Assembly (NCBI RefSeq): GCF_014279975.1
Contig: NZ_CP047936.1
Coordinates: 2,232,001 to 2,296,000 of the forward strand
Direction: 5' to 3'
DNA from: Synechococcus sp. BIOS-U3-1
GTDB taxonomy: Bacteria > Cyanobacteriota > Cyanobacteriia > PCC-6307 > Cyanobiaceae
DNA: 64,000 bases
Positions 54,382 through 64,000 of the stretch are shown piece by piece. A program made the position numbers and the translations under genes. The notes beneath the pieces are model-generated. The model did not search any database. It had not been told where the DNA came from and was given only the letters and a program-made list of their open reading frames with translations. Every line of letters starts with the position of its first letter. Within the stretch, counting starts at the first letter, position 1.

Positions 54382-56304
54382 ATGAGCTGTCCCCAGCCCC
54401 TGTCCGCACGCACTGCCCTCGGACGCCAACCGGTGCTGAAAACACCAAAGATTCTGGGCAACTGGGTGCTCTGGCTGGAGCAACGACCTCAGGAGAAAGG
54501 ACGGACCACGGCACTGATCCGCCCCTGGCGTCAGACCAAAAAAGCGGCGAAAGAACTGACGGCAGCCCCCGCCAACCTGCGCTGCCGCATTCACGAATAC
54601 GGCGGCGGAGCCATGGCCATGGCCCTGATGGGAGACCAAATGCTGCTGTGCTGGATCGATGACAGCGACGGCTGTCTCTGGCAGCAGACCTGGCGTGGAT
54701 TGCGCGGTGAGGATTGCGCAGCCCTCACAGCCGAGACACCGCCGATCCGCATCAGCGCACCCGGCGCATGGAGCCTGGGAGGAGGCTTGATTGATCAGGC
54801 AAGGCTGCGATGGCTGGGAGTGATGGAGTGCAACGGCCGTGACCATCTGGTGAGCGTTGCCCTGGATCAGAGCGATCAACAACCACAGGTGCTTCACGCA
54901 GCCGATGATTTCGTCGGCTATCCGGCACTCAGCGCAGATGGAAGCCAGTTGGCCTGGGTGGAATGGCGCCAGCCCGCCATGCCCTGGGATGCCAGCGAGC
55001 TTCGATGCGCCTGCCTCACGTCAGAAGGGCAGCTGACGCAGATGCAGACGCTGGCTGGGAGCCGACCTGATGCGGAGCAAACAATCTCCGTGTTTCAGCC
55101 CCTATGGCAACCCGACGGCAGCCTGGTCGTTGCCGAAGACAGCAATGGTTGGTGGAACCTTATGCGGCTCGCCAATCCCACCAGCGGAAAGCAGAACTGG
55201 GAACGTCCATGGCCCATGCAGGCGGAAACAGCAATACCCCAGTGGGTGTTTGGCATGAGCACCTGTGCCTGGGATGGCAAGCAACTGGTGGCAGCGATTT
55301 GCTCTGAAGGTCGCTGGAAGCTGAAGCAGCTCAAAAACGACGGCACGATCGTCAGCGTGGATCAGCCCTTCGATGATCTGGCCGACCTGGATGCCGACGC
55401 AGGACGGGCCGTGGTCATCGCCAGCAACCCCTGTATCGGCCAGGGCCTGTTGGAGCTGGAGTTAGCCACCGGTGATTGGCAGCACACTCCGGCCAGCGAA
55501 GCCGCACTTCCGATCAACGCCATCAGCAGCGCCGAACCGTTGTGGTTTAAGGGCGCCGGCGGTCTGCCTACTCACGCCTGGTACTACCCGCCCCTCGGTG
55601 GAGCAAGCAGCGATGCCCCCTTGCTCGTGAAAAGCCACAGCGGACCAACCGCCATGGCTCGCCGTGGCCTAAGCCTTGGCATCCAGTTCTGGACAACCCG
55701 AGGTTGGGGGGTGGTGGATGTCAATTACGGAGGGTCCTCCGGCTTCGGGCGGGCCTACCGGGAAAGGCTGAACGGCGGCTGGGGGGTGGTGGACGTCCAA
55801 GACTGCGCCGCTGCTGCAATGGCACTTGTCGAAGCCGGCCAGGCCCATCCGCAAAAGATCGCCATCGAAGGCGGCAGCGCCGGTGGATTTACCACGCTGG
55901 CCTGCCTCTGCTTCACCGATGTATTCCAGGTAGGAGCATGCCGCTATGCCGTCAGCGACCTCACGTCTCTGGCTACGGAGACGCACCGCTTTGAAGCACG
56001 CTATCTCGACTCGCTTGTGGGGGCCTGGCCTGAGGATCGAGACCGCTATGAGCAGCGCTCACCGCTTCAGCATGCGCAATCCATTTGCTGCCCAGTGATC
56101 TTTTTCCAGGGTCTGCAGGACAAGGTGGTGGTGCCTGAGCAAACCGAACGCATGGCTGCTGCTCTCAGCAGCAAAGGCATTCCTGTCGAGGTGCAGACCT
56201 TCTCAGAGGAAGGTCATGGCTTCCGCGACAGTGACGTGAAGGTGCAGGTTCTGGAAGCAACGGAGCGTTTTTTCCGTCATCATCTCGGGCTCTCATCTGC
56301 CTGA
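54382..56304 (+). CDS. S9-family prolyl-oligopeptidase-like peptidase, 640 aa
   Basis: Serine peptidase/acylaminoacyl-peptidase. An N-terminal beta-propeller (residues ~20-380) precedes the alpha/beta-hydrolase: nucleophile motif IAIEGGSAGGFTTLACLC (~490), Asp in LQDKVVVPEQ (~580) and His in SEEGHGFRDSDV (~612). The catalytic triad is intact. Length is normal for cyanobacterial S9 proteins. Its 3' end overlaps the end of the class II aldolase gene by 25 bp, convergently. Start ATG 54382. Confidence 0.92.
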   Translation: MSCPQPLSARTALGRQPVLKTPKILGNWVLWLEQRPQEKGRTTALIRPWRQTKKAAKELTAAPANLRCRIHEYGGGAMAMALMGDQMLLCWIDDSDGCLWQQTWRGLRGEDCAALTAETPPIRISAPGAWSLGGGLIDQARLRWLGVMECNGRDHLVSVALDQSDQQPQVLHAADDFVGYPALSADGSQLAWVEWRQPAMPWDASELRCACLTSEGQLTQMQTLAGSRPDAEQTISVFQPLWQPDGSLVVAEDSNGWWNLMRLANPTSGKQNWERPWPMQAETAIPQWVFGMSTCAWDGKQLVAAICSEGRWKLKQLKNDGTIVSVDQPFDDLADLDADAGRAVVIASNPCIGQGLLELELATGDWQHTPASEAALPINAISSAEPLWFKGAGGLPTHAWYYPPLGGASSDAPLLVKSHSGPTAMARRGLSLGIQFWTTRGWGVVDVNYGGSSGFGRAYRERLNGGWGVVDVQDCAAAAMALVEAGQAHPQKIAIEGGSAGGFTTLACLCFTDVFQVGACRYAVSDLTSLATETHRFEARYLDSLVGAWPEDRDRYEQRSPLQHAQSICCPVIFFQGLQDKVVVPEQTERMAAALSSKGIPVEVQTFSEEGHGFRDSDVKVQVLEATERFFRHHLGLSSA

Positions 56305-56960
56305 CCGTAATGAAGGCCGCGGAACTGGGCATGCACGGCTTGCATCTGCTGTGCGGAAAGCAACGGAGGCTCCCCCAGCTGCAGAGCCTGCAGATACATG
56401 CGCGCCAAGGTCTCCACCTCAACCGCCACCCGCAATGCGGACTCCAGATCCTTCCCCAGCGTCACCATTCCATGCCTGGCCAGCAGGCAGGCAGTGCGTT
56501 GGGCCAAAGCATTCACCACGTTGTCGGAGAGCTCTTTCGTACCGAAAGTGGCGTAAGGAGCACAACGGATCTCATCACCGCCTGCCACCGCCACCATGTA
56601 GTGAAAGGCAGGGATGCCACGGTCATGGCAGGCCAGTGCGGTGGCATGGATGGGGTGGCAATGAAGGACTGCCATGGCTTCGGGGTGGCAGCTGAGCACA
56701 TCCGCATGCAGGCGCCATTCAGACGATGGTCGCCGCTGCTTCTGCTTCAGGGGTTGTCCACTGAGGTCCAGTGCCACCAGATCTCCAACCTCCATCTGTT
56801 CATAGGGAAGGGAGCTGGGAGTGACCAAAAGTCCTCCCTCAATCCGAACCGAGAGGTTGCCTGAAGTGCCCTGATTGAGACCTGTGCCATTCATGCGGCG
56901 TGCCACGGTCACCAGCTGATGACGCAGTGCCTGATCCGCCAAGCGATTAGCCACAGCCAT
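56280..56960 (-). CDS. Class II aldolase/adducin-family protein, 226 aa
   Basis: Zinc-dependent aldolase fold (fuculose-1-phosphate-aldolase type). Motifs: GTSGNLSVRIEGGLLVTPSS, the metal-binding HCHPIHATALACHDR and HGMVTLGKDLE, with the third His. Its start overlaps the end of mtnA by 14 bp, so they are one operon. In the known methylthioribose/5-deoxyribose DHAP shunt, such an Ald2 aldolase cleaves the 1-phosphate-ulose made by MtnA; the alternative is MtnB dehydratase, a homologue in the same fold. The adjacency favours a salvage role, but which of the two is uncertain. Confidence 0.85.
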   Translation of the reverse strand: MAVANRLADQALRHQLVTVARRMNGTGLNQGTSGNLSVRIEGGLLVTPSSLPYEQMEVGDLVALDLSGQPLKQKQRRPSSEWRLHADVLSCHPEAMAVLHCHPIHATALACHDRGIPAFHYMVAVAGGDEIRCAPYATFGTKELSDNVVNALAQRTACLLARHGMVTLGKDLESALRVAVEVETLARMYLQALQLGEPPLLSAQQMQAVHAQFRGLHYGQADESPR

Positions 56961-58059
56961 ACAAACTCTTCAGCCCCTCCTCACTGGCATCCGCGACACC
57001 CCGATCGGTAATCAGCGCAGTGACCAGACGGGCTGGGGTCACGTCAAAGGCAGGGTTGAAGCCAGTACTGCCGTTGGGTGTGAGCTGCACCTGAGCCAGA
57101 GTGCCTGCTGCTGGTCCATCGATCAGACGACCCTGAATTGCCGTGACCTCCTGGGGGGAGCGAGCTTCAATCGGGATCTCCGCCACCCCGTCATCCAGGC
57201 TCCAGTCGATGGTTGAGGCGGGGAGTGCCACATAAAAAGGCACCGCGTTGTCATAGGCCGCCAGGGCCTTCAAATAGGTCCCAATCTTGTTGCAGACATC
57301 TCCACGGCGAGTGGTGCGATCCGTTCCCACAATCACCGCATCCACTTCACCGTTCTGCATCAGGTGACCTCCCGCGTTGTCCACGATCACGGTGTGGGGA
57401 ACACCTTCTCTACCGAGCTCATAGGCCGTGAGCGATGCACCCTGGTTGCGAGGTCGGGTCTCATCCACCCAGACATGAAGATCAAGACCGGCACGACGGG
57501 CCTTGTAAATCGGCGCCAATGCCGTCCCCCAATCAACCGTGGCCAGCCAGCCAGCATTGCAGTGGGTTAACACCTGAAAAGGCTTGCTTTGGCGGGATTC
57601 TGGCCTGGCCGCCACGAGACTCTGAATGATCTCCAGGCCGTGATCGCCAATGGCTGAGCACATGGCCACATCCTCATCAGCGATCAAACCGGCTTCTTCA
57701 CGAGCAGCAGCTGCTCGTTCCAACGGAGGCAGCGGCAGCACATGATCACGCACACGCTCCAGCGCCCAGCGCAAATTCACCGCTGTGGGGCGCGTGGCAT
57801 TGAGGGCGTCAAATGCTGCCGCCAAGCCTGCATCACTGGCGTCATCCTGCAGAGCCAGCATCAGGCCGTAGGCGCCGGTCACTCCGATCAATGGAGCGCC
57901 GCGAACCACCATGTTGCTGATAGCCGCAGCCGCCTGCTCACAGCTTCTGAGGGTGCGAGTTCCGAAACAATGGGGCAACTGGGTCTGATCAATCACCCAG
58001 ACCGAGCGACCGTCCGCTTCCAGTCCGATGGTGCGCCAGGCCTGGCCGTCAATGTTCAT
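56947..58059 (-). CDS. mtnA: S-methyl-5-thioribose-1-phosphate isomerase, 370 aa
   Basis: Isomerises methylthioribose-1-phosphate to methylthioribulose-1-phosphate in methionine salvage. Motifs: VIDQTQLPHCF near the N-terminus, NLRWALERVRD, the active-site Cys in LTHCNAGWLATVDWGTAL, ETRPRNQGASLTAYELG and Asp in IVGTDRTTRRGDVCNKIGTY. The start MNIDGQAWRTI at ATG 58059 is chosen; the frame is open to 58104. Downstream, overlapping, is a class II aldolase. No mtnK, mtnC or mtnD follows. Confidence 0.93.
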   Translation of the reverse strand: MNIDGQAWRTIGLEADGRSVWVIDQTQLPHCFGTRTLRSCEQAAAAISNMVVRGAPLIGVTGAYGLMLALQDDASDAGLAAAFDALNATRPTAVNLRWALERVRDHVLPLPPLERAAAAREEAGLIADEDVAMCSAIGDHGLEIIQSLVAARPESRQSKPFQVLTHCNAGWLATVDWGTALAPIYKARRAGLDLHVWVDETRPRNQGASLTAYELGREGVPHTVIVDNAGGHLMQNGEVDAVIVGTDRTTRRGDVCNKIGTYLKALAAYDNAVPFYVALPASTIDWSLDDGVAEIPIEARSPQEVTAIQGRLIDGPAAGTLAQVQLTPNGSTGFNPAFDVTPARLVTALITDRGVADASEEGLKSLYGCG

Positions 58060-58167
58060 CCGGATCGCTTGATAGACCTCGGCCAATCTGCCTGTCCGCT
58101 TCAAAGCACCCCTTCAAGGTGCTCATTTCGTCCAGGCCATGGTCGTGACAAAAGCCATGACCATGGC

Positions 58168-59436
58168 TCAAGAATTGTCCCGGAAAAATGTGATCACGCC
58201 CTGCAGCTCATCGGCGAAGCGATCGATCTCCGCCGTCGTTGTGATGAAGCTGAGACTGGCGCGAGCTGAACCGGTGACTTGATAGTGGCGGTGCAGTGGC
58301 TGACAGCAGTGATGTCCACTGCGTATGCAGATCCCGGCAAGATCGAGCATGGCGGCGATGTCGTTCGCATGAACGCCATCCACCAAAAAAGTGGCAAGGG
58401 CACCACGACCGGGCTGTTGCTGAGGCGTTGGGCCGAGAATGCGCAGACCATCAATTCCCTGCAGGCGATTGAACAGATGCAGCGTGAGTTCCGCTTCCCA
58501 AGCGGCGATGTTCTCAAGACCGATCTGATCGAGATAGTTGAGCGCAGCACCCATACCCACTGCCTCGCCGATGGCGGGAGTGCCGGCCTCGAACTTGTAT
58601 GGAAGATCTGCCCAGGTGCTGTGATCCAGATAAACGTCCTGAATCATTTCTCCACCACCAAGGAAGGGAGGCATCGAATCCAGCAGAGCTTCTTTCGCCC
58701 AGAGGAAACCCATCCCGGTGGGGCCGCAGAGCTTGTGCGATGAACCAACAAGAAAATCAGCTTCCAAAGCGGTCACCGATGTGCGGTGGTGGGCAAGGCT
58801 CTGACAGGCATCCACCAACACCAATGCACCGGCTTCATGAGCTGCTGGGATCACCAGCTCCAAAGGATTACAACAACCAAGGGTGTTGCTGATGTGAACA
58901 AGGCTGACCAGTCGTGTGCGATCGCTGAGCTTGGCCCGGAAATCATCAAGATCCAGTTCTCCTGTTTCAGTGACCCCGACATGACGCAGAACACAACCGG
59001 TTCGCTGAGCGAGTAACTGCCAAGGCACCAGGTTGCTGTGGTGCTCCATCAACGTGAGCAGAATCTCATCCCCTTCACGCAGATTGGCGTTACCCCAACT
59101 GCGTGCCACAAGGTTGATGGCCTCTGTGGCATTGCGCGTGAACACGATCTCTTGAGGACCGGCCGCTCCAACAAAGGCGGCGGTGGTGGCTCGTGCCGCC
59201 TCAAAATCTTCGGTAGCTCTGGCACTGAGCTGGTGTGCGCCTCGATGCACATTGGCGTTGTCGCAGGCGTAATAAGCCTGAAGCGCTTCCAGAACGACTC
59301 GGGGCTTCTGACTGGTGGCGGCGTGATCGAGATAGATCAGAGGGTCGCCCTGGGACGATCGCTGATCGAGAATCGGAAAATCGGCACGGGTGCGTTCCGC
59401 TAGCGAAATTCCTGCATCACGAGAGAGTGTGGTCAT
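58168..59436 (-). CDS. sufS: Cysteine desulfurase SufS, 422 aa
   Basis: PLP-dependent enzyme that takes sulphur from cysteine for Fe-S assembly. The PLP lysine lies in LVGSSHKLCGPTGMGFLW, the cofactor pocket in VHISNTLGCCNPLELVIP, and the active-site Cys in CIRSGHHCCQPLHRHYQ. Last gene of the sufBCDS operon, overlapping sufD by four bases (ATGA). Length and order are normal. Start ATG 59436. Confidence 0.96.
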   Translation of the reverse strand: MTTLSRDAGISLAERTRADFPILDQRSSQGDPLIYLDHAATSQKPRVVLEALQAYYACDNANVHRGAHQLSARATEDFEAARATTAAFVGAAGPQEIVFTRNATEAINLVARSWGNANLREGDEILLTLMEHHSNLVPWQLLAQRTGCVLRHVGVTETGELDLDDFRAKLSDRTRLVSLVHISNTLGCCNPLELVIPAAHEAGALVLVDACQSLAHHRTSVTALEADFLVGSSHKLCGPTGMGFLWAKEALLDSMPPFLGGGEMIQDVYLDHSTWADLPYKFEAGTPAIGEAVGMGAALNYLDQIGLENIAAWEAELTLHLFNRLQGIDGLRILGPTPQQQPGRGALATFLVDGVHANDIAAMLDLAGICIRSGHHCCQPLHRHYQVTGSARASLSFITTTAEIDRFADELQGVITFFRDNS

Positions 59437-60629
59437 AGCGATCGAGAGGGGTCAGGAATCGCGCCAGAGGTCATCCAGGGCTCGGCTGATGCAGGCAGAC
59501 GATCCAGTACATCGCAACAAAAACCCTTTAGAAGCAGGGCAGCCGCCTCATCGGAGGCCACACCACGGCTGCGAAGATAGAAAAGCTCTTCCTGCTGCAG
59601 CTGACTGATCGTTGCGCCATGTGCGCACTTCACATCGTCAGCGATGATTTCCAGCTCAGGTTTGGCGTCCACGCGCGCGCGACGGGAGAGAAGCAGGCTG
59701 CGGCTGAGCTGTGACGCATCAGTTCGCTGTGCTGCTCTGGGCACCTGGATAGCGCCATTGAAAATGCTGTGGGAATGATCAGCTGCAACAGCTTTTTGCA
59801 GCTGGTCCAATTCACCCTCGGGCCCTTCGAAACGCACACTGCTGTGCGTCGCGAATTGTTCGTCAGCCGTTGTGACCGACAAACCGTGAATACCCGAATT
59901 GGCCTGACCTTCAAGTTGCAACACACGCGGTTCGAGGCGCCCGAATCGCCAACCCCGACAAACGCTTGTTAACGCGTAGTGGCTGCGCGGCTCCTGTTCG
60001 ATAGCGAGGTGCGCCATGAGCGACGCTTCGCCATTGCCACTCGCAAGAACACCGTGACCCAAACGGGCGCCAGGCCCGAGATGCACTTCAAGCACATGGC
60101 TATGAGCGCTCTGCCGTTCAGAGGATGAGTCTCCTGACGGGAAAACCTGGAGCAACTCCAGCTCCGCATTCGACTCCAGTAGCAACAGCACCCTGGTGGC
60201 GGTCAGCCCAACACCGGTGGCGAGCACAAGTTCCAGAGGAGGGACCTTGCCGCAAACGCGCAGCGCCAGGACCTGCCGGCTGTGCGCATGGTTGAACTCA
60301 ACTGGCCAAGCGTCGGCGCAGCGGCAGTGATCCAGCGTCTGACCGAGATGAAGATCCAGCTCGGTATCCGTAAGTGGGGTCAATCCGTCTGGAAGAGAGA
60401 CACCGTCTAATGGATCAGTCTGAACCCCCAGCACCAGCCGGGTCACCCCATCTGAAACCGCAGGCATCAAGAGGTCGGGGGCGTCGCTGACCTCGGGCAG
60501 CGTGGACAAGACCTCGAGGCGTTTGAGGTCGGTAAGTCGCCAGGCTTCCTGCTTACGGGTGGGTAACCCCAGACGCTGGAGGGCATCTCGTCCTCGTTCC
60601 TGAACCGGTGCCAGCACACTGCTCACCAT
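59433..60629 (-). CDS. sufD: Fe-S assembly protein SufD, 398 aa
   Basis: Scaffold subunit pairing with SufB and SufC. The beta-helix core (residues ~120-350) is seen: LELLQVFPSGD, FNGAIQVPRAAQRTDASQLS, RSLLLSRRARVDAKPELEII, ADDVKCAHGATISQLQQEEL and YLRSRGV near the end. The ADDVKCAHGATI motif is shared with SufB. Start ATG 60629, 3 bp before sufC ends. Confidence 0.95.
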   Translation of the reverse strand: MVSSVLAPVQERGRDALQRLGLPTRKQEAWRLTDLKRLEVLSTLPEVSDAPDLLMPAVSDGVTRLVLGVQTDPLDGVSLPDGLTPLTDTELDLHLGQTLDHCRCADAWPVEFNHAHSRQVLALRVCGKVPPLELVLATGVGLTATRVLLLLESNAELELLQVFPSGDSSSERQSAHSHVLEVHLGPGARLGHGVLASGNGEASLMAHLAIEQEPRSHYALTSVCRGWRFGRLEPRVLQLEGQANSGIHGLSVTTADEQFATHSSVRFEGPEGELDQLQKAVAADHSHSIFNGAIQVPRAAQRTDASQLSRSLLLSRRARVDAKPELEIIADDVKCAHGATISQLQQEELFYLRSRGVASDEAAALLLKGFCCDVLDRLPASAEPWMTSGAIPDPSRSL

Positions 60630-60631
60630 GA

Positions 60632-61420
60632 TCAGGCCACTCCCTCAGCAGCGAGCTGCTGATCAACCCAGTCGTAGCCTGTTTTCTCCAACTCGATAGC
60701 CAGATCGCGTCCGCCGGTGCGCAGAATGCGGCCTGCAGCCATCACGTGGACGTAATCAGGCGTGATTTCATCGAGTAATCGCTGGTAATGGGTGATCAAG
60801 ATCGTGGCGTTCTGCGGTCCAGAGAGCTGATTAACACCGCTGGCCACAATGCGCAGAGCGTCGATATCTAGACCTGAGTCGGTTTCATCAAGGATGGCTA
60901 CTACCGGTTCCAGCAGGGCCATCTGCAGGATTTCATTGCGCTTCTTCTCTCCACCGGAGAAGCCTTGGTTCACGCTGCGCTCAAGGAATGCAGGATCCAT
61001 CTGCACCACCTTGAGCTTCTCTTGCACGTGGTCTTCAAAGTCAAAGGTGTCGAGTTCTTCCTGACCCTGCTTTTCGCGCCGCGCATTGGTGGACACACGC
61101 AGAAATTCCAGATTACTAACGCCTGGAATCTCAACCGGATACTGGAAGCTCAGAAACACGCCGAGGCGTGCTCGCTCTTCTGCCTCCAGTTCAAAGAGGT
61201 CTTCGCCGCGATAACGGACGCTGCCGCTCGTGACCTGATAAGCGGGATGACCGGCCAGAACTTTGGAGAGGGTGCTTTTGCCACTGCCGTTACGACCCAT
61301 GATCGCGTGGATTTCACCGGCTCTGATCTGGAGATTCACGCCTTTGAGGATGGGCTTGTCCTCTACAGATGCATGCAGATCTTTGATATCGAGAAGAAGC
61401 TCAGCGTCGGGGCGAATCAC
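60632..61420 (-). CDS. sufC: Fe-S assembly ATPase SufC, 262 aa
   Basis: ABC-type ATPase powering the SufBCD scaffold. Walker [21 protein letters not shown], signature [17 protein letters not shown], Walker [21 protein letters not shown], and the His-switch [10 protein letters not shown]. The short Q-loop [14 protein letters not shown] is typical of SufC. Start ATG 61420. 54 bp separate it from sufB. Confidence 0.97.
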   Translation of the reverse strand: MIRPDAELLLDIKDLHASVEDKPILKGVNLQIRAGEIHAIMGRNGSGKSTLSKVLAGHPAYQVTSGSVRYRGEDLFELEAEERARLGVFLSFQYPVEIPGVSNLEFLRVSTNARREKQGQEELDTFDFEDHVQEKLKVVQMDPAFLERSVNQGFSGGEKKRNEILQMALLEPVVAILDETDSGLDIDALRIVASGVNQLSGPQNATILITHYQRLLDEITPDYVHVMAAGRILRTGGRDLAIELEKTGYDWVDQQLAAEGVA

Positions 61421-61474
61421 AGTTAGGGAAGAACAGGACAGATGATCGTCGGAAATTGAGCCTGAGAGGCGGGT

Positions 61475-62914
61475 TCAACCCACGGACCCTTCAAGCTTGA
61501 GGGCCAAAAGCTTGTCGGCCTCTGCGGCGAACTCCATCGGCAGTTGATTGAACACATCACGGCAGAACCCGCTCACCATCATCGAGACCGCCTCCTCAAA
61601 ACCGATGCCGCGGCTCTGTAGATAGAAGAGCTGATCTTCTGAGATGCGGCAGGTACTAGCTTCGTGCTCTACAGCAGATTCAGGCTGCTGTGAGCGGATA
61701 TAGGGATAGGTGTTGGCGGCAGCTTGATCTCCGATCAGCATCGAGTCGCACTGGCTGTAGTTGCGAGCACCTTTAGCTGCAGGTCCAATCTGCACCAACC
61801 CGCGGTAGCTATTGCTGGAATGGCCAGCACTGATGCCCTTACTGACAATGGTGGAACGGGTGCGGGCACCGATATGCACCATTTTTGTACCGGTATCGGC
61901 TTGCTGTTTGTTGTTGGTGAGGGCCACTGAATAAAATTCGCCCACAGAATCGGCTCCTTGCAGCAGACAACTGGGATATTTCCAAGTGATCGCCGAACCA
62001 GTCTCGACCTGAGTCCAGCTGATGCGGCTTCGAGCGCCACGACACTGGCCACGCTTGGTCACAAAGTTGTAAATGCCGCCGACTCCGTTTTCGTCACCTG
62101 CGTACCAGTTCTGAACGGTGGAATATTTGATCGAGGCATCGTCAAGCGTCACAAGCTCAACCACCGCGGCATGGAGCTGATTGGTGTCAAACATCGGAGC
62201 AGTACAGCCCTCGAGATAACTAACGGAAGCACCTTCTTCCGCCACAATCAGAGTGCGTTCAAACTGTCCGGTATCTCCTGAATTGATCCGGAAGTAGGTG
62301 GAAAGCTCCATTGGACATTCAACACCCTTAGGGATGAAGACGAAGGAACCATCACTGAAAACAGCAGAATTGAGCGCTGCAAAATAATTATCATTACTTG
62401 GCACCACTGAACCTAAATAGCGTTCGATCAACTCCGGATGATCTTTAACAGCTTCGGTGAAAGAGCAAAAAACAACACCATGCTCAGCTAATTTCTCTTT
62501 GTAAGTAGTTGCTATCGAAACACTGTCAAAAACGGCATCGACAGCAACATTGCTTAAACGTTTTTGCTCGCTTAGGGGGATTCCGAGCTTATCGAAAGTT
62601 TCAAGAAGCTTTGGGTCAACTTCATCAAGCGAGCTCTTTTTAATTTGCTGCTTGGGCGCTGCGTAATAAATAATCTCCTGATAATCAATCGGGTCGTAAC
62701 CCAATTCAGCCCAGTCGGGCTCTTCAAGAGTGAGCCAATGCCGAAAAGCTTTTAGACGGAAACGAAGCAGAAATTCGGGCTCTTCTTTCTTACTGGAGAT
62801 GAGCCGCACGATCTCTTCACTAAGACCCTTAGAAATCTTCTCTGTTTCGATATCGGTGACAAAACCGTATTTGTACGGCTGGCTGACAAGATCACGCGTG
62901 GAGGTAGAGGTCAT
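61475..62914 (-). CDS. sufB: Fe-S assembly scaffold SufB, 479 aa
   Basis: Core scaffold for nascent Fe-S clusters. Landmarks are [60 protein letters not shown]-type segment ([20 protein letters not shown]) and KWQYPSC-type segment [20 protein letters not shown], ending with [20 protein letters not shown]. Start ATG 62914 is preferred; TTG 62923 is in frame. First gene of sufBCDS, divergent from sufR. Confidence 0.97.
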   Translation of the reverse strand: MTSTSTRDLVSQPYKYGFVTDIETEKISKGLSEEIVRLISSKKEEPEFLLRFRLKAFRHWLTLEEPDWAELGYDPIDYQEIIYYAAPKQQIKKSSLDEVDPKLLETFDKLGIPLSEQKRLSNVAVDAVFDSVSIATTYKEKLAEHGVVFCSFTEAVKDHPELIERYLGSVVPSNDNYFAALNSAVFSDGSFVFIPKGVECPMELSTYFRINSGDTGQFERTLIVAEEGASVSYLEGCTAPMFDTNQLHAAVVELVTLDDASIKYSTVQNWYAGDENGVGGIYNFVTKRGQCRGARSRISWTQVETGSAITWKYPSCLLQGADSVGEFYSVALTNNKQQADTGTKMVHIGARTRSTIVSKGISAGHSSNSYRGLVQIGPAAKGARNYSQCDSMLIGDQAAANTYPYIRSQQPESAVEHEASTCRISEDQLFYLQSRGIGFEEAVSMMVSGFCRDVFNQLPMEFAAEADKLLALKLEGSVG

Positions 62915-62923
62915 GGCGCTCAA

Positions 62924-63508
62924 CCTTCGGAGGCGTGAATTGTGTGCTTGGTGAAAATTCGAAGTTTCCCATGGAAAGAGCGACTATTAGCTGTTGACTC
63001 GATCTCAACAAAATTAAGGGCAGCTGCAGGGCTCTCCCAGCTCGTTTCTCGATTGCTGACAGGGGCAGCAGACATGGCGGCGAACATTTGCAAGAGTGTC
63101 GTAGCCAGGGAGATACGAAACAAAATGGTTTCGTATTTGGAGCCTAGAGCACGGATCCATTACCCGACCATGTGACCATTGTGACGGACATCGGTTCTAG
63201 CTGGAAAACCCTGCTGGTGTGGTGCCACCAGACAGCAACGCGTCGGGGTAGCCCAAAGATGCTTTCAAATGCTGCTGTTACAGGGCAAAACCCAGTGAAA
63301 GCGTTGATTGCCATCCACGCGTTGATGCCCTTATGTCCAACCAAGGCATTCACCGCCCTGATCAAGCAACGAGAGTCAAAAGGGATTCACTTCAGCGGAC
63401 GTTGCACTGGCCGGGCCTTGTTCTGGAATCGTTCTCGACGTCTGCCCGCACATGACTCAAGGCAATTGATGCGTTCCCGTGGCATGGTGAAACAATCAAC
63501 CCGATCTC
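62924..63508. other. sufB-sufR divergent intergenic region
   Basis: About 585 bp. The plus frames at 62942-63175 and 63172-63540 have poor composition and the second overlaps sufR, so both are doubtful. The operators of SufR should lie near the sufB start, but I cannot identify them. No hairpin terminator is seen. Confidence 0.4.
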
Positions 63509-64000
63509 ATGGGCGCGTCAGCTCAGGCTCCCACTCGTGAAGCGACGCTCACTTTGCTCCTGCGGCAAGGTGAAATCAGTGCTGGCGACTTGGCCAGGGA
63601 ACTGGGAATCTCGGTGCAGGCGATGCGCCGTCATCTGCGCACCCTGGAAGAAGAAGGTCTGGTAGAGGCGAGTCCGATCACCGCTGGGCCGGGCCGGCCC
63701 TCTAACCAGTGGAGGCTCACCCAACAAGGGCATCAACATTTCCCCGATGGCAGTGACACCTTTGCGCTGAATCTGCTCGAGTCGATGGCGACAAGCCTGC
63801 CGCCCGAAACTCTGGCAACGCTGCTGGAGCGACAGGCCCATGAGAAAGCACATCAATACAGGCACCAACTCGGCGATGGGCCGCTCGAACAGCGCATCAG
63901 CGGGTTGGTGAGTCTGCGCAGCAAAGAGGGATACGTGAGCGAAATGGTTCCAGCTGAGAACGGGCGCGGATGGTGCATCAATGAATTTCATTGCTCCGTG
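63509..64000 (+). CDS. sufR: Fe-S cluster-sensing repressor SufR, partial at the window end
   Basis: DeoR/ArsR-type winged-helix repressor of the suf operon. The DNA-binding part is seen at residues 8-75: REATLTLLLRQGEISAGDLA, RELGISVQAMRRHLRTLEEE, GLVEASPITAGPGRPSNQWR. The C-terminal part reaches GRGWCINEFHCSV, the start of its cysteine cluster, where the window stops. It is divergent from sufB, the conserved cyanobacterial order. Start ATG 63509. The missing residues hold the remaining cysteine ligands. Confidence 0.93.
   Translation, partial: MGASAQAPTREATLTLLLRQGEISAGDLARELGISVQAMRRHLRTLEEEGLVEASPITAGPGRPSNQWRLTQQGHQHFPDGSDTFALNLLESMATSLPPETLATLLERQAHEKAHQYRHQLGDGPLEQRISGLVSLRSKEGYVSEMVPAENGRGWCINEFHCSV

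Noticed and set aside
63172-63540. 122-codon plus frame before sufR
   Set aside because: Overlaps the confident sufR start and has Ser/Arg-rich noise composition.

Overview
The window looks like chromosome from a marine picocyanobacterium, most likely marine Synechococcus (subcluster 5.1 type). The supporting genes are a psbA for D1 with Glu130, psbX next to ycf66, small high-light-inducible (Hli) proteins, a circularly permuted two-piece tmRNA with tag ANKIVRFSRQAAPVAA, a sufR / sufBCDS locus, and many small families typical of this group (DUF1651, DUF3104, Nif11-like leader peptides). No species can be named from the sequence alone.

The window has two halves. From about 1 to 33.9 kb it is an accessory, island-like region. 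It opens with a tyrosine recombinase (1395-2612) and holds mostly short, strain-variable genes, remnants and repeats, many of them AT-rich (about 18-31 kb especially). From about 34 to 64 kb it is dense, GC-richer core genome. The tmRNA gene sits exactly at the border.

Accessory half: small hypothetical genes and two tandem pairs of ~31-residue single-helix microproteins (6.6 and 21.9 kb). A cobalamin riboswitch controls a HupE-type (probable cobalt) transporter, followed by a minimal metallothionein and a periplasmic cupin. At 11.8-13.6 kb and 24.5-25.9 kb there is a duplicated cassette: a secreted TPR protein, one to three Nif11-leader (prochlorosin-like) peptide genes, and a terminator, all with near-identical leaders. 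A third TPR gene at 26 kb is fused to an unknown domain. psbA (D1:2) lies at 15.6-16.7 kb with a broken hli gene nearby. At 17-23 kb many genes carry one premature stop or frameshift, and one decayed gene looks phage-like. At 27-31 kb there are secreted small proteins, a duplicated 160-bp leader, three consecutive bacteriocin-like double-glycine peptides, and then a 350-bp field of hairpins. An outer-membrane beta-barrel (31.9 kb) and an intact DUF1651 gene follow; at least seven fragments of DUF1651 genes are scattered across the half.

Core half: tmRNA, an RNA methyltransferase, DUF883 and phage-holin-like membrane proteins, smc, a PRC-barrel protein, msrB, an LpxB-like protein, tRNA-Leu(GAG), accC, a YggT protein, psbX-ycf66, two TolB-like lipoproteins, an hli gene, a BacA/SbmA-type ABC transporter, a HIT protein, a ComM/YifB ATPase, rpsU, a DUF3747 protein, def, an S9 peptidase, mtnA with a class II aldolase (probable methylthioribose salvage through a DHAP-type shunt), and the Fe-S assembly operon sufBCDS with divergent sufR cut by the window end.
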